The notes under the pieces were generated by a model. It saw only the letters and a list, made by a program, of their open reading frames with translations. It was not told the DNA's origin and searched no databases. The position numbers and the translations under genes are program-made. From Dictyobacter formicarum (GTDB lineage: Bacteria > Chloroflexota > Ktedonobacteria > Ktedonobacterales > Ktedonobacteraceae), in assembly GCF_016587435.1 (NCBI RefSeq), contig NZ_BNJJ01000030.1, positions 1 through 64,000 of the forward strand: a DNA stretch of 64,000 bases. The letters run 5' to 3'. Shown one piece after another: positions 35,600 to 44,938 of the stretch. The first letter of the stretch is position 1, and the number at the start of each line of letters is the position of its first letter.

Positions 35600-36514
35600 T
35601 TAGAGCGCCTCAGCACCGGCTACCACCTCAAGGATCTGGGTTGTGATAGCGGCCTGGCGAACCTTGTTATACGTCAAGGTGAGATCCTGAATCAGTTCGT
35701 TTGCGTTATCGGTCGCGTTTTTCATGGCAACCATTTGTGCAGATTGCTGACTGGCGACAGCCTCAAGCATAGCCTGGTAAACCAGAATATCTACATAGCG
35801 TGGGAGCAACGCCTTAAAAATCGTTTGCTCATTGGGCTCGTAAATATATTCTGTGGCTTGCTTCTTCTTCTCCTGCTCATCCTCTTCCTTCTTCTCAGGT
35901 GGTTGGACGGGCAGCAACTGCACGGTTACCGGCGTTTGAGTCACTGTATTGACAAATTTGGCATAGACCAGGTATACAACGTCGACCTCCCCTTTCAGGA
36001 AGGCATCCACGGCCACTTTTGCGATGGCGGTTGCATCACTGAGGCCTGGGCGATCTCCATAGTTGGTAAATTCAGCAGCCAGGCCAAGGTCGTTACGGAT
36101 AACGAAATCACGGCCTTTGCGACCAACGGCTATGTATTCCACGCCGGGGCTGCGACCCTGCTCTGAGAGACGCTGGCTCTCGTTACGAGCCGTCAAGGCA
36201 GCGTGACGATTGATGTTTGAAGGTAAAGCACCACAGAGGCCGCGGTCAGGAGAGATCAGCACAATGCCGATATTTCTCACTGGACGCTGCTTCAACAGTG
36301 CCAGATCCTCAACCAGATCATCACTGCCATTCGAGGCTGCCGTCGCCAGGCGTGAAACGAGTTCGCGGATTTGATCGGCGAAGGGGCGAGCTTGTTCAAC
36401 TCGCTCCTGCGCCCGTCGCATCTTACTACTCGCCACCATTTGCATGGCTTTAGTAATTTTCGCTGTATTTTTTACTGATCGTATGCGCTGCCGAATTTCT
36501 CGGGTTGATGGCAT
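35600..36514 (-). CDS. atpG: F1 ATP synthase gamma subunit
   Basis: 304-residue rotor shaft. Conserved N-terminal coiled coil (MPSTREIRQRIRSVKNTAKITKAMQMVASSKMRRAQ), ISPDRGLCGALPSNI in the middle and the C-terminal helix (ATDNANELIQDLTLTYNKVRQAAITTQILEVVAGAEAL). A Glu/Lys-rich loop (EKKEEDEQEKKK, about residues 212-223) is an insertion beyond the E. coli form. AGGAGG precedes the start. Confidence 0.97.
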   Translation of the reverse strand: MPSTREIRQRIRSVKNTAKITKAMQMVASSKMRRAQERVEQARPFADQIRELVSRLATAASNGSDDLVEDLALLKQRPVRNIGIVLISPDRGLCGALPSNINRHAALTARNESQRLSEQGRSPGVEYIAVGRKGRDFVIRNDLGLAAEFTNYGDRPGLSDATAIAKVAVDAFLKGEVDVVYLVYAKFVNTVTQTPVTVQLLPVQPPEKKEEDEQEKKKQATEYIYEPNEQTIFKALLPRYVDILVYQAMLEAVASQQSAQMVAMKNATDNANELIQDLTLTYNKVRQAAITTQILEVVAGAEAL

Positions 36515-36525
36515 CTATCTGCCTC

Positions 36526-38073
36526 CTAGCGCTTTTGCTCTTCTCGTGGTGCAGCCGCCTTCTGATAGTCTTCGATGGCAGCTCCCAATTTCTTCAGCTG
36601 GTCCGAGCTCATCTTATTGCGGCCCTGAACTGAAGACTCAATAATCTCGTTTTGAAGATCCTGATAGTTAGCGTCCATGAAGCGATAGAAGCCAGCTTCC
36701 CACTCGCTCACTTTATTTAGAGGTACGTCATCCAGGTAACCATTGGTGACTGCGTAAAGGATCATAACCTGGCGGATAACAGAGACAGGCTGATACTGTG
36801 GCTGCTTCAGGATTTCCAGGATGCGGCGACCGCGATCGATACGAGACTTGGTGGCTTTATCCAGGTCAGACGCGAACTGAGAGAAGGCTTCCAGTTCACG
36901 GAACTGCGCCAGATCCAGACGCAACGTACCAGCAACCTGGCTCATCGCCTTTGTCTGGGCGCTACTACCTACGCGAGACACTGAGATACCGGTATTCAAG
37001 GCAGGGCGCTGACCAGCATTGAAGAGGTCGGTTTCCAGGAAGATCTGACCATCGGTAATCGAGATCAGGTTGGTTGGAATGTAAGCCGAAACGTCGTTTG
37101 CCTTTGTCTCAATGATTGGCAACGCGGTCAAAGAACCATTGCCATAATCTTTATTCAGGCGGGCAGCGCGCTCCAGTAAGCGGGAGTGCAGGTAGAACAC
37201 GTCACCTGGATATGCTTCGCGTCCTGGAGGGCGGCGAATGATCAGTGAAATGTTACGGTAAGCTTCAGCGTGCTTGGTCAGATCATCATAAACGATCAGA
37301 GCATCGCGACCAGACTCCATGAACTCTTCGCCAATCGCACAACCGGCGTAGGGGGCGATATACTTCAAAGGAGCAGGATCAGAAGCGCCAGAGGCAACGA
37401 TGATCGTGTATTCCATCGCGCCATATTCTTCCAGGATGGCGCGGGTACGAGCAATCGAAGAGTTTTTCTGACCAATTGCCACGTAGATACAGATCAGATT
37501 TTTGCCCTTCTGGTTAATGATCGTGTCGAGAGCAACAGCGGTCTTACCAGTCTGGCGGTCACCGATGATCAACTCACGCTGACCACGGCCGATCGGAATC
37601 ATGCTATCGATAGCTTTGATACCAGTTTGTACCGGCTGGTTTACCGACTGACGCGTAATAACGCCAGGGGCAACACGCTCGATCGGGCGGTATTTATCGG
37701 TTGTGATTGGGCCTCGATCATCCAGAGGTTGACCAATTGGATTGACTACACGGCCGAGCAGAGCATCGCCAACCGGCACCTGAATGATACGCCCGGTCGT
37801 ACGGACCTCATCATCTTCACGAATTTGTGTATAATCACCCAGGATAGGGCAGCTGACCGCTTCCTCTTCAAGGTTAAAGGCCATGCCATAAAGTCCTGTA
37901 CGGGGAAATTCTACCAACTCAAGATACTTAACATCTTGCAGACCATAAATACGGGCGACACCGTCTTGTACCGCGATAACTGTACCGACACTGGCGGTCG
38001 AAGTGGTATCTGCACCAAAGCCTGCGATGTTTTTCTCTATGATGGCACTGATTTCATCAGCCCAAGATGCCAT
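36526..38073 (-). CDS. atpA: F1 ATP synthase alpha subunit
   Basis: 515-residue non-catalytic nucleotide-binding subunit. It has the Walker A-like [10 protein letters not shown], the [18 protein letters not shown] loop, the arginine-finger region [13 protein letters not shown] and the full C-terminal domain. AGGAGG lies 7 bases ahead of the ATG at 38073. Confidence 0.98.
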   Translation of the reverse strand: MASWADEISAIIEKNIAGFGADTTSTASVGTVIAVQDGVARIYGLQDVKYLELVEFPRTGLYGMAFNLEEEAVSCPILGDYTQIREDDEVRTTGRIIQVPVGDALLGRVVNPIGQPLDDRGPITTDKYRPIERVAPGVITRQSVNQPVQTGIKAIDSMIPIGRGQRELIIGDRQTGKTAVALDTIINQKGKNLICIYVAIGQKNSSIARTRAILEEYGAMEYTIIVASGASDPAPLKYIAPYAGCAIGEEFMESGRDALIVYDDLTKHAEAYRNISLIIRRPPGREAYPGDVFYLHSRLLERAARLNKDYGNGSLTALPIIETKANDVSAYIPTNLISITDGQIFLETDLFNAGQRPALNTGISVSRVGSSAQTKAMSQVAGTLRLDLAQFRELEAFSQFASDLDKATKSRIDRGRRILEILKQPQYQPVSVIRQVMILYAVTNGYLDDVPLNKVSEWEAGFYRFMDANYQDLQNEIIESSVQGRNKMSSDQLKKLGAAIEDYQKAAAPREEQKR

Positions 38074-38302
38074 CGCGTTCCTCCTAGTGTTTCCTAGTGG
38101 CTTCTACTGTTTGTCGTTGTATTGTTGTTATTTTTACAATCGATCTCTACACGTTTCAATTGTCGTTTGGCTCGTTCGAGCTATGTTCAGGTGGACATCG
38201 ATACGGGGATCTACATATTGTTCTGGTGCTCCCGACCTCTATACACCTGCATTTTAGATCGAGATCTAGCTGATTCTGGCGTTGTGGCCGGCAATGAGTT
38301 GG
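38074..38302 (-). promoter_or_regulatory. Gap within the ATP synthase operon
   Basis: 230 non-coding bases separate atpH from atpA, the only wide gap in the operon. On the minus strand TTGAAA and TAAAAA, 17 bases apart at about 38160-38132, could be a weak internal promoter. GATCGAGATC lies near 38263. Confidence 0.35.
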
Positions 38303-38902
38303 CTAGCGGTTTGCCGGTTGGGCAAAATCCTCGGAAGCCAACTCATCATCGGAGCTGGTAGCAGTGACGCCCGCGAGCAATTGTTGCTGCAGAATATGCA
38401 GGCGATTGCGGGCACTACCATCGATCATCTCATCTCCTACACGGGCGACAACACCACCTAAGATACTCGGATCGACCCGAGTTTGCATAATAATGCTTTT
38501 GCCAGTCTTGTGCTCAAGCGCCTTCTTGACGATAGCTTTCTGGGCATCATCTAATTGGGCTGCAGTTGTGACCTCTGCGATTGCCTGATTGCGATAGTCA
38601 AGTACGAGTTTTTCGAACTCGGTTGCAATATTTGGCATAACATCGACCAGCTCACGCTGGACAATGAGCAGGGCAAGGTTGAGCGACGTAGGCAGCACTT
38701 TTGAGGCTAAAGCCTGGCGTAAAGCCGTCTCTTTGCGCTGAGCAGGAATCTTGGGTTCGCGTAGCAAATAGGCCAGCTTGCGCTGCCTGAAAAGCTCAGC
38801 GATCTGTTTGACGTCATCGAGTGTGCGGTCTATTGTATTCTGTTTTCGCGCCAACTCGAACAGCGCTCCTGCATAGCGGCGTGCGATCGCTCCTTTAAGC
38901 AT
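38303..38902 (-). CDS. atpH: F1 ATP synthase delta subunit
   Basis: 199 residues, joins F1 to the peripheral stalk. N-terminal six-helix region (AIARRYAGALFELARKQN) and the conserved C-terminal DPSILGGVVARVGDEMIDGS. The C-terminal about 20 residues (ATSSDDELASEDFAQPANR) are extra and acidic. Its ATG overlaps the atpF stop as TAATG. Confidence 0.95.
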   Translation of the reverse strand: MLKGAIARRYAGALFELARKQNTIDRTLDDVKQIAELFRQRKLAYLLREPKIPAQRKETALRQALASKVLPTSLNLALLIVQRELVDVMPNIATEFEKLVLDYRNQAIAEVTTAAQLDDAQKAIVKKALEHKTGKSIIMQTRVDPSILGGVVARVGDEMIDGSARNRLHILQQQLLAGVTATSSDDELASEDFAQPANR

Positions 38903-39462
38903 TAGTTATTCCTCGCCTGGTCACTAGCCGTGACAAACTCTTCGACCAAGCGGCGGTTGTCGTTGCTATCAACTGACCGGCTGATAACTTTGCTGGCGGC
39001 CTCAATGGAAAGATTGATAACATCGCGACTGAGCTCCATGCGAGCACGATTGGCTTCCTGATGGATGCGAGCGATCTGCTGCTGGCTGATTTTCTCTGCG
39101 CGATCACGAGCCTCGGCTTCAATCTGCTGGGCAACCTGCTCAGCATTTTTGGTCGCACGCTCAATGGTTTCCTGTGCCTGACGCTTGGCGTCCAGAATAA
39201 TTTGTTCAGCGTTGTTGGTCGCCTCAGCCAGATCGCGCTTGGCTTGCTCAGCGTTTTCGATGCCTTCCCGGATTAACGCCTGCCGTTTTTCCAATGTGCG
39301 TTGCACTATTGGCAGGACCCATTTCCAGAGGACAAAGAGAACGATAATAAAGCTAACGAGCTGCGAAATAAAGGCGGCGGCGTTAATACCAAGTGCACCA
39401 AGGCCACTGGGCGACTCGGCGCTTGCAACAGCGGCTGATGCAAGTGTGAGTGTTATGTTCAC
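38902..39462 (-). CDS. atpF: Fo ATP synthase subunit b
   Basis: Peripheral-stalk subunit of 186 residues: one membrane helix (INAAAFISQLVSFIIVLFVLWKWVLP) followed by a long coiled coil (AKRQAQETIERATKNAEQVAQQ). I prefer the GTG at 39462, which has AAAGGAAG 6-7 bases ahead; the ATG at 39480 would sit before that ribosome site. Confidence 0.93.
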   Translation of the reverse strand: MNITLTLASAAVASAESPSGLGALGINAAAFISQLVSFIIVLFVLWKWVLPIVQRTLEKRQALIREGIENAEQAKRDLAEATNNAEQIILDAKRQAQETIERATKNAEQVAQQIEAEARDRAEKISQQQIARIHQEANRARMELSRDVINLSIEAASKVISRSVDSNDNRRLVEEFVTASDQARNN

Positions 39463-39621
39463 GATAGCGCTTCCTTTCATCAAAAGTAATACATGGATAT
39501 CCCGTACGTAAGGCGGAGACGTGGCATCGCCTGTCTCTCTCCTGACCAGATAGCAGGAAGAAGGGAAAACAGAATGGACGCACTACGTCTCCACTACACG
39601 TTACGAAACAGAAAGTATTAC

Positions 39622-39858
<237 letters not shown>

Positions 39859-39957
39859 TTAAGGATGAATGTATTATGTAATTAATGGATTAAGGTTGTT
39901 TATGCAATCGCAGAAGTTTCTGCGAGAAGCAGCAAGTCAGTGAGTGGCAACTACATA

Positions 39958-40830
39958 CTAGTGAGTAGTAACAGCGCTGCCCTCATATTCGTGATGTACC
40001 TCGTGTTCACCCTCGTCGTGATGAGAGTGGCTGATGGTGCCAATTTGCATAAAGAGCAAGGTCAAGAAGGCGAAAACAAACGCCTGGATGACTGCAACAA
40101 AAAGTTCAAATGGGATGAAGATAATATCGGCAACGACCGGCAGCAGGTAAGCGAATACCGAGAGTAGTACGCTACCAGCAAAGATATTACCAAAGAGACG
40201 GAAGGAGAAAGAAATCAAACGTCCGAGCTCACTGATAATTTCGAGCAGGCCTACTAATAAGTCAACAATACCCATTCCCCCTTTCTCTTTGATCGCTTTA
40301 AAGTTCAGATACTTGCTGATCTGATCTTTAAAACCGAGCATCGAGAAGCCTAAAATCTGAGTTACAACCACCGACACCAGCGCCATCGCCAGAGTCAGGT
40401 TCAGGTCTGTTGTTGGGGGGCGTAACCAGGGGGTAATTTGATTGGATGCATCACCGAATAAGAATGGCCCATGAATGATGGTGCCAGCCTTTTCAAGATG
40501 AATAGTACCAATCGTATCGACGCCGGGAATAACGTCAAGCACATTACAGACTAAAATGAAGATAAAGAATGTAGAAACGAGGGGAAAGAACCTCTTTCCT
40601 CTCTCTTTTCCTGCCACTCCTTCTACTAAATTCTGTAAAAACTCGACTAGCCACTCAACGGCATTTTGCAGCCCACTTGGAATCAGGTCCTGACGTCGAG
40701 TACCAAAATAAAGCACCACGAGCAAGCAAATAATAGAAATCCAAGTACAGAGCAGAGTGTTAGTGATCCACGTGCCAGGAATGATTACTTCCGGGGCAAT
40801 CGTGATGTTTGGAAGTCTCCACAGATTCAC
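39958..40830 (-). CDS. atpB: Fo ATP synthase subunit a
   Basis: 290-residue stator channel subunit with about six helices. The essential Arg is in LISELGRLISFSFRLFGNIFAG and the conserved F-V-F-A-F-L-T-L-L-F-M-Q end is present. The C-terminus is His/Glu-rich (ISHSHHDEGEHEVHHEYEG), not typical of the family. GTG start at 40830, with GGGAGGAAA before it. Confidence 0.96.
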   Translation of the reverse strand: MNLWRLPNITIAPEVIIPGTWITNTLLCTWISIICLLVVLYFGTRRQDLIPSGLQNAVEWLVEFLQNLVEGVAGKERGKRFFPLVSTFFIFILVCNVLDVIPGVDTIGTIHLEKAGTIIHGPFLFGDASNQITPWLRPPTTDLNLTLAMALVSVVVTQILGFSMLGFKDQISKYLNFKAIKEKGGMGIVDLLVGLLEIISELGRLISFSFRLFGNIFAGSVLLSVFAYLLPVVADIIFIPFELFVAVIQAFVFAFLTLLFMQIGTISHSHHDEGEHEVHHEYEGSAVTTH

Positions 40831-40898
40831 TCGGCTTTCCTCCCTATATGCCGAGCTCTGCCAGGTCTGGTTCGATGTGCTTAAGGGATCCGTTTGGC

Positions 40899-41120
40899 CT
40901 ACTGAAAGACGCTTTTATATAAACGGTATGCTCCATAAATTCCCGAAATCAGGCCAAGCAGCAGCCCGAGAAGTATGAACAATGGTCCGGTATGAAGAAG
41001 GCCATCGAGGTAATTTCCCAGGATGGCTCCAAGGGCGATGGGGACGGCTACAGTAAAACCCATGCCGCTCAGCGCCCCCAACGTATTCAACATTGTTGGG
41101 GTAGGCGGTTTCTGTTTCAT
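40899..41120 (-). CDS. AtpZ/AtpI-like small membrane protein
   Basis: 73 residues, two helices (TLGALSGMGFTVAVPIALGAILG and GPLFILLGLLLGLISGIYGAYRL), of the AtpZ/AtpI type that opens ATP synthase operons and assists ring assembly or Mg uptake. The frame extends to 41201 without a ribosome site; AAAGG adjoins the chosen ATG so the exact start is uncertain. Confidence 0.8.
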   Translation of the reverse strand: MKQKPPTPTMLNTLGALSGMGFTVAVPIALGAILGNYLDGLLHTGPLFILLGLLLGLISGIYGAYRLYKSVFQ

Positions 41121-41160
41121 CCTTTTGGTCCCATTTTTTCTTCTCAATAATACCAGTCGG

Positions 41161-41189
41161 ATTATAGCACAGGGATGAACCTGTTGCAA
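41161..41189 (-). promoter_or_regulatory. Main promoter of the ATP synthase operon
   Basis: On the minus strand TTGCAA (41189-41184), 17-base spacer, TATAAT (41166-41161), about 40 bases before the first gene of the operon. Confidence 0.8.
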
Positions 41190-41281
41190 CAGTAGATACA
41201 CTTTTTAAGAAGCCTGAAGGCGCCACTGCTAGACAGGCATTTGATGTCAAATAGGCCATATTTAAGGTAGATTGGAAATGA

Positions 41282-42745
41282 TTAATTTTCTATCGTATGT
41301 TTATTTTCTGATGCAGGAGGTTTTTGTAGCGCACCTGAAATGGTGAGCCCCATGGCTGCCAGGCATCCCATGCCACTTCCACACATCAACAGTGCCGTCC
41401 AGGGATGGGAGAAGAAAAACATAGTGGCGACATCGTGTGAGCTGATATGCATGAGGCCATAGAATATGAGCAGCCCCACGGCTTCATTGCTGCCTACCTG
41501 TCCAGGAGGAGTGGGTAGGATGTAGAACATGTTATAAATGGTATAGCCGAAGATGGCGGTTCCAAAGGAAACCTGTGCGCCGATTGTCCAGAAGGCGAGC
41601 ATGGCGAAGAGGCCATCGCAGATGACAGCGAGCAGCGTCAGGGAAACTGCGGGCACAAAGATCGCTGGCCGACTGGTCCCGGCCAGGAGCGCAGCGACAA
41701 AACCTGTGGCCATGTTTTCTATCCGCCTGGCGCGCATAACTGGTGGTAGTAGCCGGCTCATGGACTGTAAGAGCTCAATAGCGCTGTCCCGTTTCCAGAT
41801 AGTCAACAGGACAAAGCCAATTACTAGCAGCAATAACGCGTTTATGACTGCCAGTAGCAGCCAGATTTTGATGTCCATGTGGATACCAAGTAGTGGAAGC
41901 AGCGCCATGATGAAGAAGGCTGGCATGAGATCCAGTGTTTTATCCATCGCTACGGTAGGCAGTGATTGGCTGATAGGCATGCCGCTGATGCGCCGCAACA
42001 TGACACATTTAGCTACCTCACCACCGCGAACAGGCAGGACAAAGTTGAGAAATGTGCTGATCAGATAGAGTTGAATAGCTTTGTGGAGCTGGATCTGACC
42101 AATCGGCCGTAGAAAAAGTTGCCAGCGCCAGCCACGAATGCTAAAGGCCAGCAGGAAAGCCACTCCTGACAGAAGAGCCAGCAGTATGCCGCGGGGTGTG
42201 GTCAGGTTTTTTTTAAGCGTATTCACCACGGCTGGCATGTTGGCGAAATGCATTACCAGGACCAGCAATCCCAGACCAACCAGAGTGCCCAGCAATACTT
42301 TCACCCATGGCAAGCGGAACCACCTCCATGGGCGAGGCTGATGACTGATGACCGCTGGCCGCTGCCTGGATGAACCTGTGGTGACGCTGATAGGTTCTGT
42401 ATAGCCAGAGGGCCTATCGTCGTCGAGGTCCATGACCGCAAGTGGGCCCGTTTGTTGGATGCCGGCAGGCCACCATTCTTCGGTTACAAATTCCAGCTGT
42501 TCATGATGCGCTGTAGGTGCCGGAGTGGCATGGATGGCCTGATGCATGCCACTGACCTGCATCAGATGATTGGCGCTCTGTTTTTCTGTATCTTCACCTT
42601 CCTCCTGTGTGCTCCTAAGTTGGACCGTCTCTTGAGTGCCATCATCTTCTAGTTGCGCTGACACGCGCACCAGCCTGGTTGGGCGAATACGTGTGGTTGT
42701 GATAGGTATTGGAAGTCGGTAGCGCTGCTGGTTAGATCGGTACAT
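41282..42745 (-). CDS. Flippase-like membrane protein (UPF0104/AglD type)
   Basis: 487 residues. About 130 cytoplasmic, low-complexity residues lead to roughly eight helices (about 150-475) of the lysylphosphatidylglycerol synthase membrane-region family, with FLNFVLPVRGGEVAKCVMLRR, LPTVAMDKTLDL, AIFGYTIYNMFYILPTPPGQVGSNEAVG intact. Relatives flip lipid-linked sugars or charged lipids. It ends the minus-strand glycan cluster, 50 bases after the epimerase gene, and so may export its product. It might also pair with the MprF-like synthase at 20470. Confidence 0.85.
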   Translation of the reverse strand: MYRSNQQRYRLPIPITTTRIRPTRLVRVSAQLEDDGTQETVQLRSTQEEGEDTEKQSANHLMQVSGMHQAIHATPAPTAHHEQLEFVTEEWWPAGIQQTGPLAVMDLDDDRPSGYTEPISVTTGSSRQRPAVISHQPRPWRWFRLPWVKVLLGTLVGLGLLVLVMHFANMPAVVNTLKKNLTTPRGILLALLSGVAFLLAFSIRGWRWQLFLRPIGQIQLHKAIQLYLISTFLNFVLPVRGGEVAKCVMLRRISGMPISQSLPTVAMDKTLDLMPAFFIMALLPLLGIHMDIKIWLLLAVINALLLLVIGFVLLTIWKRDSAIELLQSMSRLLPPVMRARRIENMATGFVAALLAGTSRPAIFVPAVSLTLLAVICDGLFAMLAFWTIGAQVSFGTAIFGYTIYNMFYILPTPPGQVGSNEAVGLLIFYGLMHISSHDVATMFFFSHPWTALLMCGSGMGCLAAMGLTISGALQKPPASENKHTIEN

Positions 42746-42794
42746 GAAAATTTTACGCTCCTTGTAGCTGTTTTTAGAGATAAAATGTGGTTAT

Positions 42795-43787
42795 TTATAG
42801 GTAGGCATGTGCTTGATACCAGTTAACGGTCTGGCGTATGCCCGCTTCCAGAGTGATGGAAGGCACAAATTCCAGTTCATGTTGTGCGCGCGTCGTGTTG
42901 TAGATGCGACTATGGGTCAGAAAGTCAATGCGGCTATGGGTCAATGGCGCATGTGTGCTCGCTCTCATGCCAGGTGTGAGCGTAGAGGCAGTAGCCACCA
43001 GGTGAGCCAGCCACAAAGGTATACTGCTCCTGGGCAGGACAAGATTTTGTGCCTGGGCTATGGTTTGTGCCAGCTCATATATGGACACTGGCTGGGAGCC
43101 AGCGATATTGTAGCTGCGACCAACGGCTTGATCCTGGTGCGCACCGAGTAGAAAAGCATTGATCATATCCGTGATATAGATAGGGTGCAACATGGCTCTC
43201 CCCCCATCAATCACATGAAACAGCCTCTTTTTAATGGCCTGGAAGAGTCCCAGAAGATGCAGGTCGCCCGGCCCGTATACCAGTCCCGGTCTGATAATGC
43301 TCACTGGCAAGTGTCGTGTGCGATGTGCTTGACCGACCAGTAGCTCGCAGGCTACTTTCGCGGTTTCATAAGGATTGGTCGGTGCATAAGGAGCCTCTTC
43401 GGTGGCCGGCTGGTGTCCTGTGATGCCAAAGACTCCGGTTGTGCTGCAATAGAGCAGGCGCTGCAGCGCCTTTTCTTTCTGGCAGGCGGCGAGTAGCGTG
43501 CGCGTCCCCTCAACATGTGTATGCGTATAGCTATGTACTGGATATATAGGATGATAGAGCTGTCCAGCCAGGTGATAGACATAACTAGCATTGTGTACTG
43601 TACGCTGAACCTGCGCCTGATCGGTGATATCACCCGCAATAATTTCAACGTCGCTTCCAAAGAGCTGCCTGGCTTTGTCCGGATTGCGGGCCAGGACACG
43701 GACCTGCTGCCCTTTTTCAATTTCTAACAGGCGCCTGACCAGTGCCGTACCCAGGAAGCCTGTTGCACCTGTCACCGCAATCGTCAT
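42795..43787 (-). CDS. NAD-dependent epimerase/dehydratase family protein
   Basis: 330-residue extended SDR, probably acting on a nucleotide sugar or sterol/hopanoid-like substrate. Rossmann motif MTIAVTGATGFLGTALVRRL, GDITDQAQV, the Ser in LLYCSTTGVFG, the Y-x-x-x-K motif in NPYETAKVACELLVG and SIIRPGLVYGPGD. Its ATG at 43787 overlaps the stop of the DUF362 gene as ATGA, with CAGGAG ahead, so the two are translationally coupled. Confidence 0.88.
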   Translation of the reverse strand: MTIAVTGATGFLGTALVRRLLEIEKGQQVRVLARNPDKARQLFGSDVEIIAGDITDQAQVQRTVHNASYVYHLAGQLYHPIYPVHSYTHTHVEGTRTLLAACQKEKALQRLLYCSTTGVFGITGHQPATEEAPYAPTNPYETAKVACELLVGQAHRTRHLPVSIIRPGLVYGPGDLHLLGLFQAIKKRLFHVIDGGRAMLHPIYITDMINAFLLGAHQDQAVGRSYNIAGSQPVSIYELAQTIAQAQNLVLPRSSIPLWLAHLVATASTLTPGMRASTHAPLTHSRIDFLTHSRIYNTTRAQHELEFVPSITLEAGIRQTVNWYQAHAYL

Positions 43788-44938
43788 GCCTGTGCTCCTG
43801 AAAAACCTTTGACGCTGATCGCCTGTTCTGGACAATATTCATAGCAGAGGAGGCAGCGCTGGCAGGTTTGATAATTAATTTTCAATGTTTGCAGATCAAT
43901 GACGTCGGGTAGCGGACAGGCTTCTACGCAGATGCCGCAGCCGGTACATTGCTCCCTATTAATCTGCGGTCGCGTTCCAACCAGGCCACTACTATAGATA
44001 GTTGTACAAAGATGTTTGCCGCGCTCCGCTATTTTGCTGTAGGGATAATCGAGCAAAAACATGAGCCGGAAGATAAAGCGGTAGAGACCTTTTGACTGTG
44101 GTAGGCGAAATGGTCGCAATACGTTCAGATTGGTTCCTACGATCTGCCAGTCAGGTTTGCCCATTTGCGCCAGAGCCAGCTTGAGATGGGGCACGGCTCG
44201 TGGCTTAACCCCTACCAGCTGGCAGCACACCAGATCTACAGCTAGGCTGTTGCGTCCCGCTACCACTACCTGCAATTGCGCTCTATCACCATAGAGCGGT
44301 CCATCTCCATCTTGGCCCACACAGCCATCGACGATCGTCAGCGCGGGTTTAAGACCGAGGTTCATATCCACAATACCCTGATCAATGCCAAAGGTATGCA
44401 TGGTACGGCGCTCGGGACGTGGCAAGATGCCCATCAAGTTTTTCATGCCCAGGCTCATGATGGAGACCATATGTGTTTTGAGCACCGGTAGATTAATCAA
44501 CCGGGTATCTTGATGAGAGAGCAGGCGAGGAATGCGAAAGTGACGTAATATCCTGGCACCTGGCACCTGGATATCTATCCAATCCTCGGTATTTCCTTCC
44601 GGATCGAGCCGCAGGATCGAGATGTGGTTGTCCTGGCAGAACTGCTCTAGATTGAGCATCTGATAGGTAGCCTCGAGATCAAATTCTGTGCCCGGTATCT
44701 CACACAGAACGGGCTCTACTCCGCAGGCGCGTACTTCTGCGGCGACCGCTTTGATGATTGCAAAATGGGTGGTGGCACCTGCATACTCATGGCGACCGGC
44801 CACGAAATTAGGTTTCAGGAGCGCAACCCTCGCCCCTTGCAGTACCGACTGCATACCGCCAATGTCGGCAATGACACGCCGGGTGGCGGCTTCGATATCA
44901 TCAAAAGTGCGGGTGATGGCGATTGTCTCATTTTCCAT
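43784..44938 (-). CDS. DUF362 protein with two [4Fe-4S] ferredoxin sites
   Basis: 384 residues. The DUF362 domain fills about 1-310 (VALLKPNFVAGRHEYAG, INLPVLKTHMVSIMSLGMKNLMG, FGIDQGIVDMN, VVAGRNSLAVDLVCCQLVGV) and a C-terminal bacterial ferredoxin domain holds two complete clusters (CTGCGICVEACPLP and CQRCLLCYEYCPEQA). The substrate of DUF362 is unknown; iron-sulfur clusters suggest electron transfer. It starts inside the 3' end of the GT39-like gene (AAAGGAAA ahead) and is coupled to the epimerase. The setting suggests a redox step in a lipid or glycan pathway. Confidence 0.88.
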   Translation of the reverse strand: MENETIAITRTFDDIEAATRRVIADIGGMQSVLQGARVALLKPNFVAGRHEYAGATTHFAIIKAVAAEVRACGVEPVLCEIPGTEFDLEATYQMLNLEQFCQDNHISILRLDPEGNTEDWIDIQVPGARILRHFRIPRLLSHQDTRLINLPVLKTHMVSIMSLGMKNLMGILPRPERRTMHTFGIDQGIVDMNLGLKPALTIVDGCVGQDGDGPLYGDRAQLQVVVAGRNSLAVDLVCCQLVGVKPRAVPHLKLALAQMGKPDWQIVGTNLNVLRPFRLPQSKGLYRFIFRLMFLLDYPYSKIAERGKHLCTTIYSSGLVGTRPQINREQCTGCGICVEACPLPDVIDLQTLKINYQTCQRCLLCYEYCPEQAISVKGFSGAQA

